Shown here: positions 46,851-59,131 of the stretch, in pieces
Layout: each line of letters begins with the position of its first letter
Position numbering within the stretch: position 1 is the first letter of the stretch
Source of the DNA: Datisca glomerata
Lineage: Eukaryota; Streptophyta; Magnoliopsida; Cucurbitales; Datiscaceae
Length of the DNA: 64,000 nt
Assembly (NCBI GenBank): GCA_003255025.1
Contig: QANY01005406.1
Location: forward strand, 641,277-705,276
Reading direction: 5' to 3'
Made by a program: the position numbers and the translations under genes
Notes under the pieces: generated by a model
Told to the model about the DNA's origin: nothing
The model's database searches: none
The model's input: the letters and a program-made list of their open reading frames with translations, nothing else

Positions 46851-47562
46851 AAAGAATGGTATACAAGTTCTGTCTCTCATATATCATAGCTTACAAGTCT
46901 ACCCTATGATTTTTAGTAATAAATCAAAGTCTATCCCTCACCAAATTAGTAATCTTCTTTTGGATGATGGAAGAATCAATACTCTTGCCTAGAAAGACCT
47001 TCTATTCCTCTTCACGTAAATGCAGAACACAAAAGTAAAGAGGAGCTTGGTAGTCTTGGCTACAAACTTGTCCACTACTGCAGCTCTAATAAGTCAATGT
47101 AGAAAAGGCAACCAGGAATTCAAAGAACAACTCAGATCACAAAACTACAACATCTCTGTCTAACAGTGTTCTAGTGACTGGGAAAGAACAAAACATGTGC
47201 TCAACATATTCCAAACCTTGAGTACATAAAACACAGGCTTGACCTTCACTAACACACCATTTACTTATCTTATTTTTAGTGGCTAACCTGTCATAACAAG
47301 CTAGCCAAGATATAAAAGTACATTTAGGAACATGCCCTTTAAACCAGATCAAATCAACCCATAATTCGTTCTGTCTATTTTGCACCAATGTTCTATAAGA
47401 ACTTTTTATTGACAACTTACCCGTGTGATCAGGTAACCAGCTCCAAGTATCAAGACCCCTAGTAGGGGAAGGGAGATCAATAAAAAATGCCCTCTTTTTA
47501 TTCGTAATTGATTCCGTTTTTCTTTCATTTTTCATAATTTTATTGAAATAAAATGAATACAA
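46850..47562 (-). pseudogene. LINE (non-LTR retrotransposon) 3' fragment, zf-RVT domain
   Basis: Frame 47562-47137 contains TWSWLPDHTGKLSIKSSYR, then WFKGHVPKCTFISWLACYDRL and CVLCTQGLEYVEHMFCSFP, the zinc-binding reverse-transcriptase-associated domain (PF13966 type) that ends plant LINE pol proteins. Decayed sequence continuing to about 46850 fits the extreme C-terminus. Endonuclease and RT proper are absent: a typical 5'-truncated copy. Confidence 0.82.
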
Positions 47563-47569
47563 TTAAATA

Positions 47570-48190
47570 TTGAATAATTATACACTAACTAAATAATCGA
47601 CCAATTTTTTTCATTCTAACTTTCTCATTTTTAAATAATTGACCCAATTTTAAATAGCTAAATTATGTATCAATTTTATATAGTTTAGTGTTACAGAATA
47701 TTTTAATGAATGTGAATACACCAACTCATATATGATAGACACATCAAGTCATTTAAAATTTAGTCAATCACCAGATAATTTTAGAATTACTCTTGAATAT
47801 ATTATTACATAATTTACTTTTAAGTTTTAGTTATTATATTTTTTCAATTATTAAATATTGTATCGAAATAATTAATTCCAAGTGCATAATTGAAAAGTAC
47901 TAAAAATATTAAACATTTTTAAAGCTTTACCATAAAAATTTATGTATTAAACACAATAATCTCATAATTTCAGATATCTTTACTTTTTCACTTTCTCATT
48001 TTAACTTTAAATTTTTGAAGATCATTTAGCGGCTATCACTTACCAAACAACTAATCATAATGTTAGCAAAATGAGATAAATTATACTAACATACTCCCTA
48101 GTTTAAGTACAAATAAATTCAATTTTTTTAAAGTATCATCACAAGTTACATTTTTTTTTGTAAGAAGTTCATACTGATTGTGATTGATAA
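47570..48190. other. AT-rich sequence
   Basis: No gene or clear repeat recognised between the LINE remnant and the nested retrotransposons. Confidence 0.45.
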
Positions 48191-48192
48191 CT

Positions 48193-48370
48193 GTTATGGG
48201 TATTTAAAGGAAAATGAATTGACCTCGTCTGGTCGGTCTTGAGTAAGGTCAGGTCGCACAAACCCGAGCACAGGCCAAGCAACAAGAATAAAGCTTGAAA
48301 AGAAAGCTCGAATTACCCCGAGCACAAGATCATCATTATCCGCTGAAAGTAACGCCCAACAAGTCCAATC
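48193..48370 (+). repeat. Left part of a gypsy LTR split by a copia insertion
   Basis: Ends with CAATC (48366-48370), the target duplication of the copia element, and continues after that element at 53132. The start at TGTTATGGG is a guess. Confidence 0.5.
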
Positions 48371-50573
48371 TGTTGCTCGTCGGGGTGCACGCGCAGCGGA
48401 AGTGTGCGGCGCGTGACCATTTAAAAAATTAACTTTTAATAAAAATTGAATCTTTTAATAAAATAAAAATTGCGCAATGCCACTATAACAACAAAAAAAA
48501 CTTTTATTGAAAATTATTTTCAATCAGCAGGACCTATTATATATTTATATATTAAATCTACAACATACAAGGTTAGGAATTATATACCTCTTGTAGTCTT
48601 AATCAAGCGTCCTTGCAAAACCGATCAATCATTCATCCTACAAAACCATTCTATCGATCAGTAGACTCTGAGATCCACATCAACATCTTTCAAGTCAATC
48701 CTCAACGCACTAGGACGTGTATGGACACGTAGAATATTACAAGACACTTTTACTGTCTCTAGTGTTCTCAACACATGAGATCTAGAGATTTACTGAGAAT
48801 AACTTTTATGAGACGATTCTCTAAAAGAACGTGCTGATTATTCTTGTAGAGATTTGATTATTTATAATTATAGACAAAAATCACTCTAAGCAATTGTATC
48901 CACAACTCAATTATCTTATTGATAAATTGATTCATCAACATAGACCATTCAAATAAAATCTGTATCTTATTCAAGATAATGCGTATCAAATATTTAGGGA
49001 TAGTTAAAAAAATAATATTTAATTTCAAATTGCCAATACACGGGACCACTGTATAATGGTGCAGAACTGCAGTGCCACACAACACTGCAAGTGTCGTGAA
49101 GCAACATAGTGTCTCACATCACTGTGTGTCACACCACACTGCAGTATCGTGTGGCACTGCAGTGTTACACACCTACTGTTGTAGTGCCACATGGTACTAC
49201 AGCAGTCCATGATGATATATGATTTTCAATCATTGATCGACACGTGATAATTACTACAAATTAAATATTTATTTTAGTCAGAAAATTATCTAAATATCAG
49301 TTAATTCAAAATTAACATATCTGATTATCCTTATCAACTAAATTATCTGTTATTTCACAAATAATAGATTTCGTTGATCTAAATTATTATCTAATAATTA
49401 TCTAATTTCACAAATGAGATATTTTGTCTCACTTATCGGTAATTCAAAATATATATATATATAATTCAATTAATTAATCACACATAATTTTCTCATAATT
49501 ATGTCTTGCCCCAGAATAAAATTCATTTGCAAGTCATGTCTTTTTCTCATGTCCTGAAATATTCACACCCTAGGCTGTGTAGTATAAATGTGACTTGGGG
49601 ACCATGGACCTATAATCATAAGCTTCAATAAATCATATTATTAATTAAAAAATTTAATTAAATAAGCTTATTTATTAATTTCATTATTACTCCACTATAA
49701 ATATGAAATTGAACTCTTAATGAATCAAGAATGTATTTACAGAGTATTCTCATGTAGTTCACTGATATAATCAATTCATGTAATTTTGTCCTACAATTAT
49801 TGGTTCATAAATTAGAACATGTCAAAGTTACTGTTTTACCCTTTTAATTAACTCTTGATCCTTGAGTACCATTAATCCACTAGTGAATGATTAATTTATA
49901 ATCTTATTATAAATTTGAGTTCAATAACCATTTAGTTTCAGAATTAATACTTAATTGAACTAATATACAATCTGTTAGGAAAGTTTTGATTTCAAATCTT
50001 GTAAGATCATGTTCTCAGCCAGTCATATCACTGAATCTCAAAAACAGAAGTCACTAGCTTATTTTATAAACAAACCTTAATGAGTGAATCAAAAGATCCA
50101 GTAGACATGTATAGGAGTTTATGACTACTCAAGATTTAGACTGATCTATATATGATCATCGAATTGATGTGTATTAAATCTTTATTATAAACAGCACTTT
50201 GATAAATATATTAATTCATATCAATCCAATCATATATAATCTCATTATATAAAGTACTTTCACTAAAATGTATATCTACATCAATTATCCGGATCTAGAT
50301 CACACGCAATCATAATGCTTAGTGAACCGTACTGGCAACCATTCATTAAAGATTTCATATTCTAATATGTTACTGACAATTTTATTCATTATCTATGATC
50401 TTAATCTCTCGTACTAATACAATATCATAGTCTCACTAATGAATATGAAATTTTCATATATCTATATAAATTATTCAACAATAATTTAAGAACAATTATA
50501 AGAAAAATGTAATCCTTATTAAATTTCATATCAAAATGTCAGTACACATGCTTTGAGGGCATAACCCCCAACA
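48371..50573 (-). repeat. Copia 3' LTR, about 2.2 kb
   Basis: Matches 51952-53126 (truncated 5' LTR) and the LTR at 59132-61167. It begins on the minus strand TGTTGGGGGTTATGCC and contains a block of repeated 'gtgccacac..actgcagtg' words (about 49040-49205). Confidence 0.8.
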
Positions 50574-51936
50574 ATATCACACTTGCCCTAAAGCAAACGT
50601 GGCATTTATCTTAATCTCATGTTACGCATGTGACCCTCAAATGACTTCGTAGGAAGTTTTTGTAAAAGGATCAGCCAGCATCTGTGATGATGCTATCTTT
50701 ATAACAGTCACGTCCTCTCGATGCACAATCTCTCTTACAAGATGATATTTTCTTTATGTATGCCTGCCCCTCTTATGATTCCTCAGCTCCTTGAAATTTA
50801 CTACCGCCCCATTGTTATCACAGTACAGGATCAGTGGCTTGTCCATATCTGGACTACTTCCACATCAGTATAGAACTTTTTGTGCCATACCGCTTCTTTC
50901 GCAGCATCACAAGCCGCTATATATTCAGCTTCCATAGTGAAATCTGCAATGCTGGATTGTTTAATACTTCTCTATACTACAACTCCTCCACCTACTATGA
51001 ATACTGATCCAGATGTCGACTTTTAACTATCTCTATCTGATTGAAATCAGAATCAGTATAATTAATGGGGTTTAGGTTTCCACCTGAATAAACAAACATA
51101 TAGTTTCTTGTTCTCCTAAGATACTTGAGAATGTGCTTTACTGTAATTCAATGTTCCGAACCTGGATTCGATTGATCACAAGTGAAAATTCTCACTACAT
51201 ATCAGATGTCCGGTCTCGTACACAACATGACATACATGAGATTTCGAACTGTTGAAGCATAGGGAACCTTTCTCATATCCTCTTCCTCCTTAGGTGTGTT
51301 AGGACAGTAGTTGACCTTTCTTGAAATTCTTTATAGATAATATCTTCAGCACCTTATCAATATAAGATACTTGAGAAAATGTCAAGAGCTTGTTCTTTCT
51401 TTCCCTTAGGATTTGGAAGCTTAAAACATAGCTCGCCTTTCCCAAATCTTTCATTTGAAATTTCTCAGCTAACCACTTCTTTACCTTTGACAAAAAATTT
51501 TACATCATTCCCAATGAGTAGAATATCGTCAACATAAAGAACTAAAAAAACCACTACCTTATCTTTGATGTATTTATAAACACAGGAGAGTCATTCCCAA
51601 ATCTTTTGCTCGAAGCCATAAGACTTTACAATCTCATCAAAGGTAAGATTCCAAGATCTAGACACTTTCTTTAATCTATAAGTGGATTTAAGTAGCTTGC
51701 ACACTTTTTGACCTTACCCCTTTTGTACGAACCCTTATGGTTGCATTATATGATGTTTTCTTCATGAGAGTCATTCAGAAAAACTGTCTTAACGTCCATT
51801 GTCATATCTCAAAGTCAAAACTAGCGGTTATGGACAAAATGATGCGAATGAATTTGAGCATGGCCATAAGGGAGATGTCTCTTCATATTCGACTCCATCT
51901 CTTTGTGTATAGCCCTCGGCTACTAACCGTGCCTTG
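50574..51936 (-). pseudogene. Copia pol remnant (RT and RNase H)
   Basis: RT active site YVDDILLIGND is at about 51535-51500. Frame 51493-51299 reads KKWLAEKFQMKDLGKASYVL, the copia RT segment. RNase H features (EAEYIAACDAAKEAVW, then DNNGAVV) lie at about 50940-50800. The polypurine/LTR junction is at 50574. Multiple stops. Upstream domains are missing. Confidence 0.85.
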
Positions 51937-51951
51937 AAAATCTCTACTTTC

Positions 51952-53126
51952 ACAAATTTGATATTTTGTCTCAGTTATCGATAATTTAGAAAAATAATCA
52001 ATAATTATTAATATATAATTCAATTAATCAATTCTTTATTATTTATTCACACATAATAATCTCATAATTATGTACTTGCCCTAGAATAATTTTTTTACAA
52101 GGCAGTCATTTTCTCATGTCCTGAAATATTCACACCATAGACTGCATAGTATAGAGGTGACTTAAGGACCATGGACCTATAATCCTAAGCCCCAATAAAT
52201 CATATTATTAATTAAGTTTTTTAATTAAATAATCTAGTTTATTAATTCAATTATTACTCCACTATAAATATGAAATTGATCTCTTAGTGAATAAAGAATG
52301 TATTTACAGAGTATTCTCATGCAATTCACTGATATAATTCAATTCATATAGTTCTGTCCTCCAATTATTGGTTTGTAAATTAGAACTGATCAAAATAACC
52401 ATTTTATCCTTATTATCTTTTGATCCTTAAGTACCATTAATCCACTAGTGAAAGGTTAATTTATAATCTTCTAATAAATTTGAGCTCAATAACCATTCTG
52501 TTCCAGAATTAATACTTAAGGGAACCAATATACGATCTGTTAGGAAAGCTTGGATTCTAAATCTTATAAGATCATGTTCCCAGCCATTCATACTACTGAA
52601 TCTCCAAAACAAAAATCACTAACATATTTTACAAACAAATCTTAACGAGTGAATCAAAAGATCTAGTAGATATGTATAGGAGTCCATGACTACTCAGGAT
52701 TCAGACTAATCTATATATGAACATCAAATTGATGTGTATTAAATTTTATTATAAACGACATTGATAAATATACTAATTCACATCGGTCCAGTCATATATA
52801 ATCTCATTATATAAAGTACATTCACTAAGATGTCTATCCACATCAATGATCCAGATCTAGATCACACGCATTCATAATGCTTAATGAACCGTACTGGTAA
52901 TCATTCATTAGAGATTCCATAATTTAATATGTTGCTGATAATTTTATTTATTATCTATGATCTTAATCATCTTGTAGTAATAAAAAATCATAGTCTCATT
53001 AATAAATATAGAGCTTTCAGATATTTATATAAATTATTCAAGAATAATTATAAAAAAAAATGTTATCCTCATTAAATTTTATATCAATATGTCAATACAC
53101 ATGCTTTGAGGGCATAACCCTCAACA
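51952..53126 (-). repeat. Copia 5' LTR, truncated
   Basis: Aligns with 49410-50573 of the 3' LTR; the remaining kilobase is deleted. It diverges from its partner by scattered changes, so the insertion is not recent. Confidence 0.75.
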
Positions 53127-53131
53127 CAATC

Positions 53132-53735
53132 ACCATGACAAAATGTCAGAACATCCATCAAAATATCACATAATAAACGCATAGACAATTAATGCCCATC
53201 ACTTTATGTCAAATGTTGTCTCCCTTCCGTCCAGTCAAGGACAATCAGGATAAACATCATGCACGGGAAGCTTCCTCAACACGCCCCCGAGGCTCTTTAG
53301 GCATGCTTCCTTCCACCCGAGGACTCAAGTATAAAGAGACCCACTTACTAACATAAAAGGTATGTCATTTCTCCCCTAAGGAAACTATGTCAAAATAATG
53401 TCGGATACTGACTTAGGCATCAGAGGCCCTTAGGCTTAGCAATCAACCTTTAGTTCTTCTCACCTTCAAGTTATTTGTTTGTGATTTACAGATTATGGGG
53501 TCTAGGGGAGCTCCATGCTAGGAGAGGATTACACGTAAACCCACTGATGAACTTTTATGTACAAACAGTTGGCGTTGCCTGTGGGAAACGACTATAAAGT
53601 CATCCATGTTCTAAGCTTCTAGAACCTTTCTCTTTCGCAAGGAGAGGGTGGGATCAGTATTTCACGTCGATGAAATCTAGGATAAGAGGGAGTGTCCACC
53701 CTCATCCTCGCCGGAAGAAAAATCATATGTCGCCA
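53132..53735 (+). repeat. Gypsy LTR right part plus primer-binding region, copy 1
   Basis: The LTR ends ACAAACA (53561-53567), then TTGGCGTTGCCTGTGGGAAACG, the primer-binding layout of plant Athila/Tat-like gypsy elements. Repeated at 54573-55165. Confidence 0.65.
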
Positions 53736-53739
53736 TGTA

Positions 53740-55165
53740 GTTCATTAATAAAATCAATATGGAATATAGAATTTAACTCTTAGTGATTATAGAATGTATT
53801 TACAGAGTATTCTCATGTAATTCACTGATATAATTAATTCATGTAGTTCTATCTTCCAATTATTGGTTCGTAAATTAGAACTGATAAAATTACCATTTTA
53901 CCCTTACAATTACTTTTTGATCATTAAGTACTATTAATCCACTAGTGAATTACTAATTTATAATCTTATTATAAATTTGAGTTTAATAACCATTCAATTC
54001 CAGAATTAACATTAAGGGGAACCAATATACGATTCGTTAAGAAAGCTTGGATTCCAAATCTTGTAAGATCATGTTCCCAGCCATTCATATTACTGAATCT
54101 CCAAAACAAAATTCACTAGCCTATTTTACAAACAAACTTTAACTAGTGAATTAAAAGATCAAGAAGACATGTATAGGAGTTTATGACTACTCAGGATTCA
54201 AAGTAATCTATATATGAACATCAAATTGATGTGTATTAAATCTTTATTATAAACGGCACATTGATAAAGATATTGTTCACATCGGTCCAGTCATATATAA
54301 TCTCATTATATAAAGTACATTCATTAAGATGTCTATCCACATCAATGATCCAGATCTAGATTACAAGCATTCATAATGCTTAATGAACTGTACTAGTAAT
54401 AATTCATTAAAGATTCCATACTTTAATATGTTGCTGACAATTTTGTTCATGATCTATGATCTTAATCCTCTCGTACTGATACAAGATCATAGTCTCATTA
54501 ATGAATATCGAATTTTAAGATATTTATGTAAATTATTCAACAATAATTTACAAGAACAATTAGAAGAAAACTGATAAAATGTCAGAACATCCATCAAAAT
54601 ATCACATCAAAAGCGCATAGACAATTAATGCCCGCCACTTTATGTCAAATATCGCCTATCTTCCATCCAATCACAGTCAGGACAAATATCATGTCTCAGG
54701 AAGCTTCCCCAGCACGCCCCCGAGGTTCTTTCCACACGCTTCCTTCCACCCGAATAAAGTGACCAACTTACTAACAGAAAAGGTATGACATTTCTCTCCT
54801 AAGGAAACTATGTAATAATAATGTCAGATATTGACTTAGGCACCAAAGGCCCTTAGGCTTGGCAACCACCCCTTTATTCTCCTCACCTTCAGGTTCTTTG
54901 TTTGTGATTTATAGATTATGGGGTCGAGGGGAGGTCCATGCTAGAGGAGGATTACATGCAAAACCACTACTGAAATTTTCGGTACAAACAGTTGGCGTCG
55001 TTTGTGGGAAACGACTATAAAGTCATTCTTGTTCTAAACTTCTAGAACCATTTCTCTCCCACAAGGAGTGGATGAGACTGGTATTTCACATCGATGAAAT
55101 CTAGAACAAGAGGGAGTGTCCACTCTCATCCTCACTGGAAGAAAAATCATCATCTGTCACCATAG
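53740..55165 (+). repeat. Tandem duplicate of copia-LTR/gypsy segment
   Basis: 53740-54572 matches the copia LTR at about 52240-53060 and 54573-55165 matches the gypsy segment 53140-53735, so a unit of about 1.5 kb is duplicated head to tail. The second unit lacks about 85 bp at the LTR end. Its primer region reads TTGGCGTCGTTTGTGGGAAACG at about 54992. Confidence 0.75.
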
Positions 55166-55610
55166 TACTACATGACAAAGGAAGAAGGAAATGGTGGTTG
55201 TAGCTCTTAGGTAACTGGGAAAAGGAGAAAAGGTGTGCTAATGATCGCTCAAATCACAACGGTCACTTACACGGAAAAAAGTCCTCCCCCATGATTGAAA
55301 GGCTAACTAGCTGAGTCGACACGCACTGGCAAAACTTTGGGGGAAGGCTATCAAGGAAAGGACAAGGTCATCCCTCGAGGAAACCTGGAATAAAATGAAA
55401 CCAGGCTTCGGATGGCTGAGCTCCCCATTTGTAAGGTTCTGGTTAGGGTAATCCTAGGAAGTTGAGGGAGGAGAATGAGGTTGCTGAAGAACAAGTGAGG
55501 GAAAAGGTGCCTTAAGGACCCTCCGGAGGCAGTATGTGAGCAGCCGTGGAAGATAGATGAATGAATTTACAGGCCATCATCCGTCCAACTCTTCGATGTT
55601 CTTTTGGCCA
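55165..55610 (+). pseudogene. Gypsy leader/gag start, degenerate
   Basis: Follows the second primer-binding region, as leader and gag would. Lys/Glu/Gly-rich with stops in every frame. No motif beyond position. Confidence 0.35.
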
Positions 55611-58130
55611 CTATTATGATTTTTAAAAGTGCAAGTGCACACTATCATTGTCAAGTAACAAAACTCTATGAATATATAGTATCGTCCATAATGATTGATT
55701 GATATTAATTATTGAAATCAAACCCTAATTTTAATTTCCACTATTGAAAATGGGATTTTTTTATGTAATATTAACCTAAAGCAATTAAGATTATTAAGTA
55801 AAAATAATAAAAAATTTCAATGATTAAAAGTTCTAAGCATTCTAATTTCACCAAACCAATCATGCTTAAAATTCTAAAACTCAATCAATTAATGTTTATT
55901 ATAATCGTGACAGTAAATTTTTCTAATGTAATTATCAATCTTTCTTAAGTTTCGATAATAATGATTTAAGTGCACAAATCTCACATCTCTGTCAAGATTA
56001 AATATATTGAAACTCATTAAGCACAAAAAATTGTAATTACTACACTAGATTCATATATAATTATCTCTGACTTATGAAATTCTAATGATATCATGAACAA
56101 TGGGAAAATTTAATCATCACTTCTCAGTTTCAGAATTAAACCACAAATCATGCAATGGTTGGCCAGACAATTACACGTGTTAAGAACAGATCATGACACT
56201 AAGCAATAATGAATAAACATCGATTAGATTGAAAATCAAATTTAAGGAACAATCATGGTTTGACTATATCGTAGCCCTAAATTGGAAAACTAAAACATAG
56301 TAAAATAAGAAAACATCTTAACAATATTCATGAACATAGAGAAAAGAGAGAAGAAAGATTATATTTGAATAGGAAATTGATTTTGAAACCCGTTTCTGAG
56401 TTGGAGCCAGTTCTTATCCTCTCCAAGAGGTTTTCTCTGCTTCCCACGTCCAAAAATTTTCTAAAAGAACTCTAAAATATTATATTTATATAATAGGGTT
56501 AGTCAAGGATAAGATTGGAGCAAAAAATGGCATAAAATATCTAAAATCACGCTAGCATCATCCAACGTCTGCGTGCCCTAGTGTCACGACATTGGGAAGT
56601 CAACGTCGTGATGCTGGCCATTCTGCGCAGATCTGTCCTTTTATCACTTTTTATTCCATTTTTTGCCTTCACAATCTTCCAAAAATACTCCTAGTGCACT
56701 TGAATATCTTACCTACAAAATAAAAACAAACATGAATCAAGCAATAAATCTCAAAGAACCAATAAAATTAAAGCAAAGAGTGTATGAAACATGAGTGTGA
56801 AACACATTCACCAAATACCCCCAAACTTAAATTTTTGTTAGTCCTCAAGCAAAACAAAATCAAGAATCAAACAAGAAAGCATTAAACTCTAATTATGCAA
56901 AACTACGGATCAAGTGACGAAATATTTTGACTAACTAAACATGCCTCAGAGATTTCAAATAACGATAACCCAAGAAAAACTTCTCAGTTGCGATCATGTA
57001 GAATTTCAACACAAATACTAACTTACTCTACACTTTGTAAAATCCCGAGTGCGTGTGTGTCACCTTAAGTCATCCAATTTTCTTAGTCTCAAATGAGTTT
57101 ATGTAACCAAGTCTTATAAAAGTAGATCTATTAATCTATAAATAAATTAGAACTCCATAGGCCAATTTTTCATGTCACTCTCCACTAATGTAGGCAAATC
57201 ACAACACTCAGGATCAGTAGGACTTTCGTAGGCTTGTAATGTATGGCTTGGGTTTAGGATAGGATAAATGGTATTATTTCAGTTCAATCTTTGTCCATAG
57301 TCACACATGTATTCTAGGAGTCAACCAGCTTAACCCAACTTCTCTTGCCACACCCCAAACTTGGCGCTTTTTATCTCTTGAATTATCAACCACACCCACA
57401 CCATTCTTTTTTCTTTTTTCCTTTTTTTTTTAATTTGATTTCCTTACGTTTCTTTTTTCCATAACGAGCTTTCAGCCAATAGCTCTTAGGCCAGTTGGTC
57501 CTTATGGTATTAGGTGTTGAGACACCTCTTCGAACTTAGTCACTCAAGTATAAGAGGCTACAGAATCGAACTTATTCACATATTTTTTTGAATAAATATA
57601 TCAAAACTCCTTCCATCCACTCAAATTGTTATAGCTCCAAGTATTTTCCTAGAACATTCAAATGTTATGAGTAAAAAAATGTTACTTGGGAATTTTTTAT
57701 AAGGTTAGACAACTGTCATGGGTGGTAAAGAAAAATGGTTATTTAGGCTCAACAGAGATAACTACGGAAACAAATTATGCATAGGTTGGCTTGAAAAGCT
57801 ATACGGTCCAAAGATAGTCTAAATCATGTCCTAAGTATAGTGTAGCCTAGGATTTCGCCTCGAGCAACAATCAATATGGTTCTAGAGTTCTTATGAGATC
57901 ATAAAGATTCCTTAAGTCACACAAACCTTCTCTAAGCATAAAGACAATCAAACGCTCAATGCTAGGTACTCAACATGTTAGGATTCTCTAGTGAAATATA
58001 AATCAATTAATAGTTCAAACACATACAGATACATAAATTCATCCATTTTTCCAAAGTTATCAATAAATCAAAACCAATCTCATCATAGGCGTTAGCGTTG
58101 TCTACTACAAACTGTCAATTTTTTTTATTT
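55610..58130. repeat. Non-coding part of a large gypsy element
   Basis: Words common in LTR/UTR regions of plant Tat/Athila-type elements: 'aagtgcaagtgcacactatcattgtcaagta' near 55625, 'ataccccc aaacttaaa' near 56815, 'ttggtccttatggtattaggtgt' near 57497. No coding domain. It probably belongs to the minus-strand remnant at 58490-59110. Confidence 0.45.
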
Positions 58131-58135
58131 TTTTC

Positions 58136-58519
58136 TTAAAATAAAGCAAATGAAATAAGAAAACAAAATAAGGCTACACAGTATATAAACGATGAAATAA
58201 AACTAAGCAACGAAATTACGAAATTAAATGCTACCACCCCCAAAGCTAAAACTTTCATTGTCCTCAATGAAAAATATGCTAAAGAAGTAAGTAATGAGGA
58301 CTTCCCTGAGTTACGATTAGATTTCTCATCATCATTCTCCTTATTGTTCATATTGTCTCCAAGTGAGGGCAGGAGCGGGAAAAACTGGGGCCTATGGAGA
58401 GATGAGAGGACGAGATAAAATATTTGAGATCTAATGAAAGAGATAAAGTGGAAGCTTTTAATAATAAATAAATAAAATAAAACTAATGGAAATAAAATTG
58501 AGTTGCCTCCCGGTAACAC
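58136..58519 (-). CDS. Open frame of low support
   Basis: 127 codons, largely hydrophobic with Ser/Phe runs. Its first residues (LPGGN) continue the gypsy C-terminal tail read at 58520-58650. Probably decayed element sequence rather than a gene. Confidence 0.15.
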   Translation of the reverse strand: MLPGGNSILFPLVLFYLFIIKSFHFISFIRSQIFYLVLSSLHRPQFFPLLPSLGDNMNNKENDDEKSNRNSGKSSLLTSLAYFSLRTMKVLALGVVAFNFVISLLSFISSFIYCVALFCFLISFALF

Positions 58520-59110
58520 TTGCTTTAACGTCTTCAGTCAGACGCAATGTAGATGATCAAAGTAAAACCACACAATTGCGGTCTTTTCTTGATCAATTTG
58601 ATCATCCAAATACGGCTTGGCCCATTGTCCATTGACTTTAAAATTCCCTTTTATGTTAGAAATTGATCACCCTAGGGTCGTTTTGTGCTATCTCAATACC
58701 CTCAAAAGTTTATCTTTTTGTTCACAATTTAATGAAGTAGAAATAATGACACGAATAGTAGAGGTTTCTCCCAGATAAGCCTACCAAAGATGGGTTGGCA
58801 ATTGCTTGAGTTTTAATACCAGTGGTTTTTCAATAGATGACAATTGTCTAGGTTTACCTTCTCATAGTTCTTCAAAAGGCCTCTCAGTGAACATCAGTGG
58901 GGTCACTTCTAACCGATTCACACGCTTTAAAATCTACGAATCTTCCTTGTCAATGGCACCATCTGGACATGCTTTCAGTGGCTCAATTAGATAACTGGTA
59001 TGAATTGCTTCTATTTTTGCACTATCCACCCGCAAGCAACTATCCATATCATTTAGGTATTTCATTGCTTTGAAGACATTAAAAGTTACTTGTTCTTCTT
59101 ACACTCTCAG
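58490..59110 (-). pseudogene. Gypsy pol remnant (protease-RT junction and C-terminal tail)
   Basis: Read on the minus strand: KLKQLPTHLWYAYLGE, then VIISTSLN...KDKLLRVLR...TTLG, the segment preceding RT in Athila/Tat pol (58830-58670). It is followed abruptly by FKVNGQWAKPYL (about 58645-58610), which normally comes after integrase. RT, RNase H and integrase are therefore deleted at about 58660. Stops throughout. Confidence 0.6.
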
Positions 59111-59131
59111 AATAAGCTGCCATTTTTGTAT

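Larger units (their letters stand above)
48371..53126 (-). mobile_element. Ty1/copia element, internally deleted, with 5-bp target duplication
   Basis: Minus-strand layout: 5' LTR remnant (53126-51952), pol remnant (51936-50574), 3' LTR (50573-48371). Outer ends read TGTTG...CAACA on the plus strand and are flanked by CAATC on both sides (48366-48370, 53127-53131). The 5' LTR stops midway and joins RT sequence directly, so the rest of the LTR, gag, protease, integrase and part of RT are deleted. Inserted in a gypsy LTR. Confidence 0.82.

Noticed and set aside
58806..58994. Plus-strand open frame
   Set aside because: Lies opposite a recognisable gypsy pol segment read on the minus strand.
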